A stretch of DNA of 64,000 nucleotides, from NCBI RefSeq assembly GCF_032163395.1, contig NZ_CP119968.1, positions 2,940,001 to 3,004,000 of the forward strand. Direction: 5' to 3'. The translations under genes and the position numbers were made by a program. Below the pieces are notes generated by a model. It saw only the letters and a list, made by a program, of their open reading frames with translations, had not been told where the DNA came from and did not search any database. The number at the start of each line of letters is the position of its first letter. Within the stretch, counting starts at the first letter, position 1. Origin of the DNA: Gloeocapsopsis dulcis. Its GTDB lineage: Bacteria > Cyanobacteriota > Cyanobacteriia > Cyanobacteriales > Chroococcidiopsidaceae. Below, one piece after another: positions 25,753 through 35,346 of this stretch.

Positions 25753-28546
25753 TGCAAGCAACAGGCGTAGACCAAGAAGTATGGGTTGTAGCAGTTGGCA
25801 CTTGAGGCATGAGTACTACTTCGCCATTGGAGCCTATCATCCATCCCTGTGCTTCTACAAGAGATTTTGGCTGAGAATTGTTAAGGTCACTTGAAACAGT
25901 ATTTAATCTTAGAGATGCTTGGGTTTGTACAGGAGTGCCCAAATCCGCTAACACCGAATTTGCATTAATTGCTTCACCAGGTGTCGGTGGTAAACCACCG
26001 CGCCCAGTAATGATAAATTCACTTATGTTTGTCGCAACATTTGTATTTGCTGCACACCCTTGCGCGACTAAGTTACTGACATCGACAGGCTGTTCGGGTA
26101 AGGAAACTAAACCACGACTAGGTTCATCATCTAAGACAACAATTTCGACAACGCCATCAACTCCTTGTGCCGAACTCGCGGTGATTTCACTATCAGGAGA
26201 AAGAAAGAACCCTTGTGTTGCGATGCGGATGTTGCCACCATTTCCTGTAAAGGCATTCGCAGTGACAAAGCTATTTCTTGTAGCAAAAAACATCTCTGTA
26301 TTGATGGCAATATTACCACCGTTACCGCCAGCATTTGCCGTACCAGCGGTAGCCGTGATGCTGCCATTATCGCGTAAAGCAATATTTCTCCCTTGGAGTG
26401 AGATTTGTCCGCCTTCGCCTTGGGTAGTTGCGGTGGAAATTGTTCCTTGATTGTCAAGTAATATTGAGGGCGCAGTCACGTTGATTTGTCCCGCATCGGC
26501 GATCGCGTTCCCCCGAACTCTTGCCAGGAAACCACTTGCTGCACCATCATTATCTACACGTTCTGGTGTTTGTTGAAGTCTCGCGTTGTAAGTGCGATCG
26601 CTGCCAGAAATATTTACACTATTCGTTGCATTAACTGTAATATTACCTGCCATGCCCTGATTAAAGGCACTCGTTAAAATTTGTCCGCCATTTGTAGCAG
26701 CAACATTCTCAGCATTGACTGTAATATTTCCTCCAGGTGCAATACCGCGAGTCCGCGCACTGATAACTGCGCCATCAAGAATGCTTAAATTACTTGTACT
26801 GACTTGAATGTTACCACCACGTCCGGTAGCATTTGCATCTGTAAAGGCGAATAAACCACTAGAAGTTGTATTCGGGATGTCTCTTATTCGGATTATTGTA
26901 TTAGGATTAACACCCGAAAGCGTGACAAATTCAGAAGCATTTATAAAAATATTGCCTGCATTTCCGACACCATTTGTACTCGTGCTAATACTTCCACCAT
27001 CGCTGATGTTTAAACTTCTAGCAGTGATTTGAGTATCTCCCGCGTCTCCCAATCCTATGGTGTCGTTGTAAATAATACTATTTGCCAAAGAAAAGCTATT
27101 TGCTGTAATAAATAAATCACCTGCACGTCCTGCTTCTTCAACAGTGTTTAAAGCTATTTCAGCACCATCGCTTAAAGAAACTATATTGGCTTGAATATTA
27201 ACTTCACCACCACTTGTTGCAGTGCCAGCGGCTACTGTAGCAATTTGAGTTTCTTTCCCTATTAAGGAAACTGAATCATTGATGTTTATATAAACGTTAC
27301 CTGCACTGCCTTGTGCAGCAGTTAGAGTGGATATAGTACTATTATTTTCTAATAAGAAAGAGCCAGCAGATATTTGAACATTACCTCCATTCCCTTGGTC
27401 AAATACTGATGTAGATATCCCTGAACCATTTCTAAGTGCAACCTCATTATTTGCATGAATAGATACTCTACCAGCATTGCCAGCACGTGCTGTTGAATTT
27501 AGATCGGACTTGTCTAGTAGCACTGACGCTGCTCTTAATTGGATATTTCCCACATTACTTACTGCATCTGATAGCGATTGATTAACAAGACTACTTATAG
27601 TAAGTGATATTGCTCCCGTAGCATCTAAAGTAATACTTCCTGGTTGAGTATTGATAGCTTCTATGTCTGGCTGCGTACCAGCTTGAATATAAGCACCATC
27701 AAGATTAATGTTTCTAGCATTTATCGCAAAACTGCCAGTTCCGTCTCCTGATACAAAGACAAATACACCAGTGCTAATTAAAGGATCTCCCCCACTAATT
27801 GTTACATCGCCTCTAGAAATATTAGAAGGGAAACTTAAACTTAAATTGCCATTAATGTTATTTAAGCCTACAGTGCCTGTTCCTACTACACTACCTAACT
27901 CAATTCGCCCACTGGGAGCAACTAGTTGCTCAAAATTGTATAGTCCACCGGAAACATTAACATTGCCGCCAAGGAGAATTAAACTCTGACCATCAGGAAG
28001 AAAAATAAAGCTATCTCGAACTTCAATCACAGGAGGAGATTGAGAGGCAATTTGATTAAACAAAAATGCTGAAGGGTTGACTGTTAGCAACTCTGGATTA
28101 TTTGCCGAAGTAACGCTAAAACTTCCTTGATTCTCAAACTGAATTGCATTAGCAGTTGTGGCAACAAATGAGCCACTAATATTTACAAAAGCAGTAGGTC
28201 CAAAGATAATTCCTTGCGGATTGATCAAAAAGAAATTAGCATCACCTGATACATCCAATGCTCCAAAAATATTTGAAGGATTACCACCTGTGACTCTAGT
28301 GATAATATTTGTTACGCCTGGATTATTGAAAGTAACCTGTTGATTTGCATCGATATTAAATTGTGAAAAGCTATGAAACAGGTTTTCTCCAGCTTGTGTG
28401 CCTCCTGTAATCTCACATACTGCGGTACAAACTGCAGGTGTGGTTGGTGTTGTACCATCAGGAATAATTTGTGCTTCAACTGAGTTAGGTAAGATGCTCA
28501 GAAAAACACTGCCAGCAATCCAAAGGAAATTTGTACTTTGCTTCAC
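25742..28546 (-). CDS. TpsA: secreted filamentous-haemagglutinin-type exoprotein
   Basis: A 934-residue exoprotein exported through the neighbouring TpsB. It has a signal peptide (FLWIAGSVFLSILPNSVEA). The conserved TPS secretion domain follows, with the motifs HSFSQFNI, NIFGALDVSG and NPQGIIFGP. A long right-handed beta-helix comes next, built from repeats such as GNAGNIFINAS and GGNITVNAENV. The C-terminal end (LVEAQGWMIGSNGEVVLMPQ) is typical of cyanobacterial members. Likely roles of the family are adhesion, surface matrix or contact-dependent interaction. No toxin domain is seen at the C terminus. The gene heads the minus-strand tpsA-tpsB-CHAT operon. Confidence 0.93.
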   Translation of the reverse strand: MKQSTNFLWIAGSVFLSILPNSVEAQIIPDGTTPTTPAVCTAVCEITGGTQAGENLFHSFSQFNIDANQQVTFNNPGVTNIITRVTGGNPSNIFGALDVSGDANFFLINPQGIIFGPTAFVNISGSFVATTANAIQFENQGSFSVTSANNPELLTVNPSAFLFNQIASQSPPVIEVRDSFIFLPDGQSLILLGGNVNVSGGLYNFEQLVAPSGRIELGSVVGTGTVGLNNINGNLSLSFPSNISRGDVTISGGDPLISTGVFVFVSGDGTGSFAINARNINLDGAYIQAGTQPDIEAINTQPGSITLDATGAISLTISSLVNQSLSDAVSNVGNIQLRAASVLLDKSDLNSTARAGNAGRVSIHANNEVALRNGSGISTSVFDQGNGGNVQISAGSFLLENNSTISTLTAAQGSAGNVYININDSVSLIGKETQIATVAAGTATSGGEVNIQANIVSLSDGAEIALNTVEEAGRAGDLFITANSFSLANSIIYNDTIGLGDAGDTQITARSLNISDGGSISTSTNGVGNAGNIFINASEFVTLSGVNPNTIIRIRDIPNTTSSGLFAFTDANATGRGGNIQVSTSNLSILDGAVISARTRGIAPGGNITVNAENVAATNGGQILTSAFNQGMAGNITVNATNSVNISGSDRTYNARLQQTPERVDNDGAASGFLARVRGNAIADAGQINVTAPSILLDNQGTISTATTQGEGGQISLQGRNIALRDNGSITATAGTANAGGNGGNIAINTEMFFATRNSFVTANAFTGNGGNIRIATQGFFLSPDSEITASSAQGVDGVVEIVVLDDEPSRGLVSLPEQPVDVSNLVAQGCAANTNVATNISEFIITGRGGLPPTPGEAINANSVLADLGTPVQTQASLRLNTVSSDLNNSQPKSLVEAQGWMIGSNGEVVLMPQVPTATTHTSWSTPVACNAP

Positions 28547-28685
28547 AAATAAATTTCTACCATTTTCTCAAAATTTGTAACAGATTTTGAAAGATTTTAA
28601 AGAATAAGTTATGTATTAAACTTTTTTACTTGGAATATAGTGATAAAGCTTTCCTTAACGATTAAAGCATATTGTTAATAAAAAT

Positions 28686-28741
28686 GAGCCGCAAAGTAAG
28701 CTATGAATATAGCTATTTTCCATTTAGGAGTATTGCGGCTC
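28686..28741 (-). terminator. Rho-independent terminator downstream of the small beta protein gene
   Basis: GAGCCGCAA (28686-28694) pairs with TTGCGGCTC (28733-28741), a perfect nine-base stem. The loop contains a second inverted repeat (AGCTAT/ATAGCT). Read on the minus strand the stem is followed by ATTTTTATT, so it should end transcripts of the 28767-29057 gene before tpsA. Confidence 0.65.
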
Positions 28742-28766
28742 GCTTGTTGTAGTTATTTATAGTTAA

Positions 28767-29057
28767 TTATGATACATGACAGCTTAAAGTATAAGTTGTG
28801 GTGCCAAACTTGAACTCTAGCGTACGAGAACCTGTCGAAGTTGAGAGTAGCTTATCATCACTTATTGTATTGCCTGAACTAGTTTTTATTGAGAGTTCGA
28901 CTGTAGAAGTGGCGCTATATGATCTACTTTTATTTATACTTACTGGTGTGTTTGCTGTCATCCCACTAGGACCCCAAACTGTGTTGGATTGAAATTTCAA
29001 TGTTACAGTTCCCAGCGAATGATTACACACAAGTGTTTGAAATGTTACCGTAGCCAT
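28767..29057 (-). CDS. Small beta-rich protein of unknown function
   Basis: A 96-residue protein with no signal peptide, dominated by Ser/Thr-rich beta strands (VTLKFQSNTVWGPSG, YSATSTVELSIKTSSG, TLEFKFGTTTYTLSC). It has two cysteines, near positions 11 and 93, which could pair if it reached an oxidising compartment. I start at the ATG at 29057 because AAGGAA sits nine bases upstream; the longer frame above it has no ribosome site. It has its own terminator and lies 220 bases upstream of tpsA on the same strand. I do not recognise a family. It could be a lectin-like or carbohydrate-interaction fold, but that is a guess. Confidence 0.6.
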   Translation of the reverse strand: MATVTFQTLVCNHSLGTVTLKFQSNTVWGPSGMTANTPVSINKSRSYSATSTVELSIKTSSGNTISDDKLLSTSTGSRTLEFKFGTTTYTLSCHVS

Positions 29058-29433
29058 TACAAGTAGTTCCTTATAGATATCTATACTTTTTAATTCAGCA
29101 AGAAAACAGGGAATTCTCCCTGCATTGCCGTCATCATTAATCTCAATGCAACTACATTGTATTTCAGAAAATTTTGGTAATTTTTTTGAGCAAAAATATT
29201 TCTTATATAGCCTCAAACTCAAGCAGAGTGAGTATAATCAGGCAATTATCTAACTTGTTTTGTTAGAATTTTTCTATATTTAAAACATGAAAGCTTTAAC
29301 TTTGTAAAAATTAAAAAAACTTGGTAAAGAGAAAATAAATCTATGCAAGCTACGTCTACATTCGTAGATTTCTAAACCTACGATCGCATATTATTCTTTG
29401 TATAGCTGCGACTTTAGTCGCCAAGCCAGTAAA
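29058..29433. other. Intergenic region between the small beta protein gene and nadK
   Basis: AT-rich, no coding sequence seen. It contains a short hairpin (CTACGTCTACATTCGTAG, near 29352). At 29404-29427 it has a single end of the dispersed palindromic element (GCGACTTTAGTCGCCAAGC), lying just past the nadK stop. Confidence 0.55.
29404..29427. repeat. Solo end of the dispersed palindromic element
   Basis: AGCTGCGACTTTAGTCGCCAAGCC matches the right end of the elements at 10265-10400 and 61542-61667. The rest of the element is absent here, so this is either a remnant or an independent short palindrome that also serves as part of the nadK 3' end. Confidence 0.55.
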
Positions 29434-30357
29434 TTAATTATCGCGATGGTTGTTACTGTAGCGAATCCTCGCGCCTGCCCACTGTAGCTTTTCGCGTAGT
29501 GTTTGATAGTACGAATAATTTTCTCGTAAAATAATAAATTTAGCTCGACAATCTGCCATGCGGACATCGACTCTTTGACCAGGCCAAATCGAAGTTCCAA
29601 GGACGCTATCAGTCCATAATTTTGTATTCAACTCATAATCTGCCAAGGGCCAAATACTGACCACGGAACCCGCAGGTAAGACAATCGGACGACTCGAAAG
29701 ACTCATCGGGCAAATCGGAGTTACCGTAATTGCTTGCATTCCATCATGCACAATCGGACCATTCGCTGCCACGGTGTAAGCGGTAGAACCTGTAGGTGTG
29801 GCGATAATCAATCCATCACCTTGATACTGATCGACAACCTCGCCATCGATTTCCATTTCTAGGATCGAAGTAATCATCCGATCTGCCGACGCGGGTTTGA
29901 CACAAATTTCATTCAGCGCCAGAAAGCGATCGCTGACATGTTCAAGATTACTACTACTACCCTCAAATACTTGCGCTTGTAACATCATCCGCCGCTGAAT
30001 CGCATAAAAGTCAGATGTTAATCTATGCCATACCTGTTCCGAATCTTTAAATATTTCAAACGACTCTGTTAAAAAACCTAGATTTCCCCCGACATTCACC
30101 GCCAAAATGGGGATACGATCTGCTGCTAAATTTCTCGCCGCCGATAAAGCTGTACCATCTCCTCCGAGTACCAAAGCCATATCAATCGGCTGTGTTGACG
30201 ACGCCAAAAATACCGGATAAGGATTATCTTGCGGTCCACTTGGTCCCATAAGGACGCGACAATTGCGACTTTCCAACTGCCGCGCACACTTTTCTGCCCA
30301 GCTTTTACTTAGCGAATCTCCAGCTTTGTGAGCAATAATGACTTGATTAAGCTGCAC
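29434..30357 (-). CDS. nadK: NAD(+) kinase
   Basis: Phosphorylates NAD+ to NADP+ in the cytoplasm. Key motifs are present: the ATP/NAD-site GGDG (VLGGDGTALSAARNL, near residue 75), NVGGNLGFLTE, and the diagnostic TPTGSTAYTVAANGPIV (near residue 175) followed by ITPICPMSLSSRPIVLP. Length, 307 residues, is usual. Its ATG is only four bases from the ndhE stop, so it appears to be the last gene of the ndhA-I-G-E transcript. Cyanobacteria usually have two NAD kinases; which one this is cannot be said from here. Confidence 0.95.
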   Translation of the reverse strand: MQLNQVIIAHKAGDSLSKSWAEKCARQLESRNCRVLMGPSGPQDNPYPVFLASSTQPIDMALVLGGDGTALSAARNLAADRIPILAVNVGGNLGFLTESFEIFKDSEQVWHRLTSDFYAIQRRMMLQAQVFEGSSSNLEHVSDRFLALNEICVKPASADRMITSILEMEIDGEVVDQYQGDGLIIATPTGSTAYTVAANGPIVHDGMQAITVTPICPMSLSSRPIVLPAGSVVSIWPLADYELNTKLWTDSVLGTSIWPGQRVDVRMADCRAKFIILRENYSYYQTLREKLQWAGARIRYSNNHRDN

Positions 30358-30361
30358 GCAC

Positions 30362-30667
30362 TTACCACTTCAAAAGGTTAAATTGCTCCATATCTACGGT
30401 ATCGCGGTTGCGATAGATTGCTAAGATAATTGCTAATCCAACAGCAGCTTCGGCGGCAGCGACAGTAATCACAAATACTGTAAAAACCTGACCTTTGATT
30501 TCTAGTGGATCTAAATAGCTAGAAAATGCCATCAAATTAAGATTCACAGCATTCAGCAGCAATTCAATCGACATTAACACTCGGACGGCGTTGCGGCTAG
30601 TAATTAAGCCATAAATTCCAATACAGAACAAAGCCGCAGCTAGCAAGAGAAAGTACTGAAGTTGCAT
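30362..30667 (-). CDS. ndhE: NDH-1 subunit 4L (NuoK homologue)
   Basis: Small membrane subunit of the thylakoid NADPH dehydrogenase-like complex, part of its proton-pumping membrane arm. The 101-residue protein has three hydrophobic helices and the conserved [17 protein letters not shown] and [12 protein letters not shown] segments, each holding the buried Glu residues used in proton transfer. It lies 79 bases after ndhG and four before nadK, in the usual cyanobacterial order ndhA-ndhI-ndhG-ndhE. Confidence 0.97.
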   Translation of the reverse strand: MQLQYFLLLAAALFCIGIYGLITSRNAVRVLMSIELLLNAVNLNLMAFSSYLDPLEIKGQVFTVFVITVAAAEAAVGLAIILAIYRNRDTVDMEQFNLLKW

Positions 30668-30746
30668 ATTTCTTTATCTATCCTCAAACAGATCGTACAC
30701 AAAAGCCTGCGATCGCAGGCTAAAAGTCATTCGCAATTATGTAAGT

Positions 30747-31388
30747 CTACTCACTGCGACGATTATCATCTAAATTACTCGTTTTATCACTAGAAATTCC
30801 GACTAGTTCGCGGGGGCGTTCTGGTAAAGTCAATACAGGTTGCTGCTGCTTGTCAGGTGTGATAACTTGATCAGGCAAAAATTCGCGCCGCGCTAAAATA
30901 ATCGCCCCAACCATTGCCATTAATAGTAGAACGGATGCTAGCTCGAAAGGCAACAAAAAGTCACTGAAGAAGTGCTGACCAATTAAAACAATTGTGGTAT
31001 CGGTGGATACTGACTCGGTAGAATATGCCCAAGGCGTAACCAAAACCATCGTACTCAATAAAACAAACAGTCCAGTGCTGACGATCGCTGTCACTACGGG
31101 ACGTAACCAAGCATTCGGTAGAGGTTTAAAGTCTTCACGCTTATTTACCAACATAATGGCAAACAAAATCAGCACGTTGACTGCTCCGACATAAATTAAC
31201 ACTTGGGCTGTTGCCACAAAGTCAGCATTCAACAGCAAATACATTCCCGAAATACTGACAAAAACACCCGCCAGCAAAAAGGCAGAATAAACAATATTAG
31301 AAAACAGCACAACACCGAGGGCTGAACCAATCATCATGACAGCCAAGATGCCGAACGAAACAAGTTGTACTCCTTCAGCTAAATTCAC
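30747..31388 (-). CDS. ndhG: NDH-1 subunit 6 (NuoJ homologue)
   Basis: Membrane subunit of NDH-1, 213 residues with five hydrophobic helices and a hydrophilic C-terminal tail. The helix-3 segment VATAQVLIYVGAVNVLILFAIM is characteristic of the family. The C-terminal RREFLPDQ segment and the following 40 residues are polar and should lie in the cytoplasm. It sits between ndhI (94 bases upstream) and ndhE. The ndhI-ndhG gap contains a GCTAATTGCTAATTG heptad repeat. Confidence 0.96.
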   Translation of the reverse strand: MNLAEGVQLVSFGILAVMMIGSALGVVLFSNIVYSAFLLAGVFVSISGMYLLLNADFVATAQVLIYVGAVNVLILFAIMLVNKREDFKPLPNAWLRPVVTAIVSTGLFVLLSTMVLVTPWAYSTESVSTDTTIVLIGQHFFSDFLLPFELASVLLLMAMVGAIILARREFLPDQVITPDKQQQPVLTLPERPRELVGISSDKTSNLDDNRRSE

Positions 31389-31482
31389 AGCTTTTTGTCC
31401 TTTGCTAGTTGCTAATTGCTAATTGTTATGGCTGATTGCTCCACTAACAATTAATGCTCCTCACCCACTTTATGAGAAAATA

Positions 31483-32064
31483 CTATTCCTGCTGTTCTAA
31501 AATCTCTTCTGGATGCAACCCCGCACCACGGGTGTTTGCAGGTAAATCGTGTGGTGACGTAACACCTTTGGGTAGGTAAACAAGTTCGCGCAACGGTGTC
31601 ACCATTGGATCGTCTGTGACTTTGTAAGGCAAACGTCCCAGGGCTACGTTGTCATAGTTTAACTGATGGCGATCGTACGTACACAAGTCGTACTCTTCGG
31701 TCATTGACAGACAGTTTGTTGGGCAATACTCTACACAGTTACCGCAAAAGATACAAACACCAAAATCGATGCTGTAGTGCTTCAGCTTTTTCTTTTTATT
31801 GGCTTTATCAAATTCCCAATCAACGACAGGTAAATTAATTGGACAAACCCGCACGCAAACTTCACAAGAAATACACTTATCAAATTCAAAGTGAATGCGC
31901 CCTCGGAAGCGTTCGGAAGGAATCAGTTTTTCGTAGGGATATTGTACAGTAACTGGTCTACGCTGCATATGATCGAAGGTGACAGATAAACCTTGACCGA
32001 TATATCGACCAGCTTGTACTGCTTCTTTTGCGTAATCACCAACTTGTTTGAGGAACTTTAACAT
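31483..32064 (-). CDS. ndhI: NDH-1 subunit I, 2x[4Fe-4S] protein
   Basis: Peripheral subunit carrying two [4Fe-4S] clusters that pass electrons from ferredoxin toward plastoquinone. Both cluster motifs are intact: [16 protein letters not shown] and [15 protein letters not shown]. The N-terminal amphipathic segment ([21 protein letters not shown]) fits docking to the membrane arm. Length is 193 residues. The gene is second in the operon, 47 bases after ndhA. Confidence 0.97.
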   Translation of the reverse strand: MLKFLKQVGDYAKEAVQAGRYIGQGLSVTFDHMQRRPVTVQYPYEKLIPSERFRGRIHFEFDKCISCEVCVRVCPINLPVVDWEFDKANKKKKLKHYSIDFGVCIFCGNCVEYCPTNCLSMTEEYDLCTYDRHQLNYDNVALGRLPYKVTDDPMVTPLRELVYLPKGVTSPHDLPANTRGAGLHPEEILEQQE

Positions 32065-32111
32065 CGTGTTTCTCTCTCTTTATGAATTAGCTGTTAGTAA
32101 TTAGCTAATTG

Positions 32112-33230
32112 CTATCCACCAAAGGCAGCGGGAAAGGCAAGCTTCAATGCTGCAGTTAATAACAGGTTTGCTAAACTTACTGGCAGTAAAAACTTCCATC
32201 CTAAATCTAGCAACTGGTCAATTCGTACTCTAGGTACAGTCCAGCGCAGCAAAATTGCTGTGAACACGAGGAAGTATGCTTTGAGTACAGTCATAGTGAT
32301 ACCCAATGAGGCATCTGCTATTTCTAACCAAGGACTCGTTTCGCTGATACCTAGCCAACCAGCAAGTAACTCGATGGGGATAGGGGATTCCCAACCACCT
32401 AAATATAAAACTGTGACAAGGAGCGCCGATAGCACCAAGTTGACGTAGGATGCAACATAATACAGCGCAAATTTCATCCCTGAGTATTCAGTTTGATATC
32501 CTGCAACAAGTTCTTCTTCTGCTTCTGGCAAGTCAAAGGGCATTCTCTCGCATTCTGCTAATGCCGAAATCCAGAAGATTAGAAAACCGATCGGCTGTCG
32601 CCAGATATTCCAACCAAGAATGCCATAGCCCGATTGCTGTTCGACAATATCGATACTACTGAGGCTATTTGACATCATGACCACTGCGAGGACTGCGAGT
32701 GCTAAGGGAATTTCATAGCTAATCGATTGTGCTGCTGCTCTTAAGCCGCCCAGGAGTGAGTACTTGTTGTTTGATGCATAGCCAGACATCAATAATCCAA
32801 TTGGTTGCACGCTAGACAAGGCAATCCACAAAAATACTCCCGTGGCAACGTTCGTAACAGCTAAATTTTCGCCAAATGGCACAATCAGATACGATAAAAA
32901 GACTGGCAGGACGACAATGATTGGTCCTAAAGTAAACAGCCAGGGATCAGACTTGGCAGGGATAATATCTTCTTTAAAAACGAACTTGATCCCATCGGCA
33001 ACAGGAGACAATAAACCAAATGGTCCCATAAATTCTGGACCAATCCGCTGTTGAGCAGCAGCTGAAATCTTCCGTTCTTGCCAAATAGTGACTAGTACTC
33101 CTACAGTTGCGCCAATTAACATTAGTACCATAGGGACTGGCATCCAAACAGCTTTTGCTGCCCCTGCTGGTAGCCCTAAGTCGATCAGCGATTTAATGAA
33201 ACTTCCTTGGAGGTCAATTCCTGTACTCAT
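32112..33230 (-). CDS. ndhA: NDH-1 subunit 1 (NuoH homologue)
   Basis: Membrane subunit at the base of the quinone-binding cavity of NDH-1. The 372-residue protein has eight or nine helices. The family signatures are clear: [20 protein letters not shown], the loop [19 protein letters not shown] with ISYEIPLAL, and [19 protein letters not shown] with [11 protein letters not shown]. It is the first gene of ndhA-I-G-E-nadK; its promoter should lie in the 335-base gap upstream. Confidence 0.97.
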   Translation of the reverse strand: MSTGIDLQGSFIKSLIDLGLPAGAAKAVWMPVPMVLMLIGATVGVLVTIWQERKISAAAQQRIGPEFMGPFGLLSPVADGIKFVFKEDIIPAKSDPWLFTLGPIIVVLPVFLSYLIVPFGENLAVTNVATGVFLWIALSSVQPIGLLMSGYASNNKYSLLGGLRAAAQSISYEIPLALAVLAVVMMSNSLSSIDIVEQQSGYGILGWNIWRQPIGFLIFWISALAECERMPFDLPEAEEELVAGYQTEYSGMKFALYYVASYVNLVLSALLVTVLYLGGWESPIPIELLAGWLGISETSPWLEIADASLGITMTVLKAYFLVFTAILLRWTVPRVRIDQLLDLGWKFLLPVSLANLLLTAALKLAFPAAFGG

Positions 33231-33565
33231 GTTTTCTTTGATGAAGTTGTCGCATGATGGCGATCGCCATCTTCGCTGTAGTTAATATTTGTAAATTCAT
33301 TCCCTACTTTTTATTGAGGGGTAGATCTCTATTGTGAAGATATTTTTACCTTTCACTGCCTAGTATATCGTTGTCTGGTTAGCTCCAAGAAAGCTTGACT
33401 AAGAAATTCTACTTATACCTGGGTTTAGTTTTGCTGTCCCAGAAAGAAGATCTGGGGGAGGCTAGAAGCTATGAGTTATGAGTTCTCAGTTTTGAGTGTT
33501 GAGTTATGAGTTAAGAAAACTCTGTTTAATTCAAAACTCAAAACTCAAAATTCAAAACTAAATTT
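33231..33565. other. Gap between gltA and ndhA
   Basis: It holds the presumed ndhA promoter/leader in the left part and a heptad-repeat palindrome (33470-33560) just downstream of the gltA stop. No coding sequence is seen. Confidence 0.55.
33470..33560. repeat. Heptad-repeat imperfect palindrome downstream of gltA
   Basis: The left arm is made of GAGTTATGAG and TTTTGAGTGTTGAG units; the right arm is made of TTCAAAACTCAAAACTCAAAATTCAAAAC. The arms are largely complementary, so the transcript could fold into a long hairpin. Confidence 0.7.
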
Positions 33566-34702
33566 TCAACGTTGCTCAACGGGTGTATAAGAAACGTCAT
33601 GATGACCTGTATACACTTGGGTGGGGCGGAAGATCCGATTTTCGGCGATCTGCTCTTTCCAGTGGGCTAACCAACCAGCAACGCGGGCGATCGCAAATAC
33701 TGGGGTAAACAAGTCGGTAGGAATTCCCATCTTTCTATACACTAAACCAGAGTAGAAGTCAACATTGGGATAAATTCCCTTCTGGCCCAACTTCTCGGCG
33801 ATCGCGTGTTCTAATTCAACGGCAATATCATAGTATTTGTCGTAGCCGAATTTCTCAAACAACTGCTCAGCTAGCTTTTGCAGAATCGTTGCCCTTGGAT
33901 CTTTGACTTTGTAGACACGATGTCCAAAGCCCATAATTTTGGCTTTTCGTTGCAACCGATCTTCTAGATATGGACGGACATTTTCTACTGAGCCTATTTC
34001 TTCGAGCATTCCGATGACTTCTTCATTCGCGCCACCGTGCAATGGTCCTCCTAAAGTGCCGACTGCAGAAGCAACAACCGCGTAAGGATCAGTAAGTGTC
34101 GAAGCGGTAACTCGTGCCGAGAATGTCGAAGCATTCATTGTATGTTCGGCATGGAGTGTTAAGCAAACATCAAAAATCCGCGCCATTAAGGGGTCGGGTT
34201 CGCGTTCGCTGAGCATATAAAGAAAGTTGGCAGAATAATCTAAATCGTCACGCGGACGTACTGGATCATTTCCTTTACGCATTAACTGAAACGCCGCAAC
34301 CATTGTGGGAATCGTGGCGAGGAGTCGGACGACCGCATCTCGAATATAAACAGGATTATCTAAGTCGCGGCGCGAATAAAATAAACCAAGTGCTGCGGCG
34401 GAAGCTTGTAACGCATCCATCGGATGACCACTTTCAGGAAAACTTTTCATCATGTCCCGAATGCGGTATTTAATCCGTCGGTGGTAGCGAACTTCGTGTT
34501 CAAACTCAATCAATTCGTCTTTTGTGGGTAGCTTACCCCAAATAAGCAGATAAGCTGTTTCCAAAAAAGTACTATTTTCCGCAAGGTCTTCAATGCGGAT
34601 ACCACGATATTCCAGTATTCCCTCTTGTCCATTAACAAAGCTAATACTGGATTGGGCGGCGGGAATGCCTTCTAAACCTGGCTTAAATTCGCAGACGGAC
34701 AT
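33566..34702 (-). CDS. gltA: Citrate synthase
   Basis: Condenses acetyl-CoA with oxaloacetate to citrate, the entry of carbon toward 2-oxoglutarate. The catalytic triad regions are intact: His in GPLHGGANEEV, His in IMGFGHRVYK, and Asp in YPNVDFYSGLVYR. Length, 378 residues, fits the short bacterial type II-like form of cyanobacteria. The N terminus (FKPGLEGIPAAQSSISFV) is typical. It stands alone between the heptad-repeat palindrome and sixA. Confidence 0.97.
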   Translation of the reverse strand: MSVCEFKPGLEGIPAAQSSISFVNGQEGILEYRGIRIEDLAENSTFLETAYLLIWGKLPTKDELIEFEHEVRYHRRIKYRIRDMMKSFPESGHPMDALQASAAALGLFYSRRDLDNPVYIRDAVVRLLATIPTMVAAFQLMRKGNDPVRPRDDLDYSANFLYMLSEREPDPLMARIFDVCLTLHAEHTMNASTFSARVTASTLTDPYAVVASAVGTLGGPLHGGANEEVIGMLEEIGSVENVRPYLEDRLQRKAKIMGFGHRVYKVKDPRATILQKLAEQLFEKFGYDKYYDIAVELEHAIAEKLGQKGIYPNVDFYSGLVYRKMGIPTDLFTPVFAIARVAGWLAHWKEQIAENRIFRPTQVYTGHHDVSYTPVEQR

Positions 34703-34802
34703 GGTTTCACCAGCTGCTTGTTTGTTAGTACAATACTCTACGCTAACTTACCAGAAACTGGGGTTGTGTCGCTCTTTTTACCAGAATTAACTGTAAAACT
34801 GG

Positions 34803-35297
34803 TCACAACAAAAACTTGGGTGGAGTTAACCAATATAACTGGCTTTGACCAATGGGTGAATCTGTTTCTGGTAGCGTTATTCCAATGATCCCTGCTTTCT
34901 TCAGCACTAGTTTAGCGCGCTGTTCACCCCAAACAAGAATTTCTGCCCAGTGCCCTAAATTGGGTTGATGACCGACGAGGGCTAACTGCGTTTGCTGGGG
35001 GTATTGTTGCTCTTTGAGCCAATCTAACCAATTGTAGATACTACCATCAGGCGCAAGATGGGCAGACTCAGCAATGTTGTTGCGACTCAGTTTACAATCG
35101 TGGAGAATTTTTGCGGTTTGCTGCGATCGCACTAAAGGGCTGGTCAATACAATATCAAACCGCACGCCCAAATCGTATAGCCGCTGGGCAACTTGACGTG
35201 TTTTGTCGCGTCCTTTGTCGGTGAGCGATCGCACTTCGTCAGGAAGAGCAATTTCCCTTGCTTGCGCAATACCATGTCGAATGAGATAAAGTTCCAC
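34803..35297 (-). CDS. sixA: Phosphohistidine phosphatase SixA
   Basis: Histidine phosphatase of the RHG (phosphoglycerate-mutase-like) superfamily, expected to dephosphorylate phosphohistidine on signalling proteins. The catalytic RHG motif stands at the N terminus (ELYLIRHGIA). The second Arg is in TSPLVRSQQTAKIL and the second His in ALVGHQPNLG. I start at the GTG at 35297 (Met-Glu-Leu-Tyr), which gives the family's usual N terminus. The longer frame starts at TTG with no better ribosome site, so the start is uncertain. The gene is 49 bases downstream of the DHH gene and probably in one operon with it. Confidence 0.88.
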   Translation of the reverse strand: MELYLIRHGIAQAREIALPDEVRSLTDKGRDKTRQVAQRLYDLGVRFDIVLTSPLVRSQQTAKILHDCKLSRNNIAESAHLAPDGSIYNWLDWLKEQQYPQQTQLALVGHQPNLGHWAEILVWGEQRAKLVLKKAGIIGITLPETDSPIGQSQLYWLTPPKFLL

Positions 35298-35346
35298 TAC
35301 TGTTGCCAAGTAAATTTTCAAGCACAAGCAGGATAGCGATATTACT

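Noticed and set aside
25878-28580. Several long plus-strand frames opposite tpsA (for example 25878-26450 and 27708-27989)
   Set aside because: They are mirror frames of the repetitive Ala/Gly/Asn-rich exoprotein gene; composition follows the other strand and no ribosome sites are seen.
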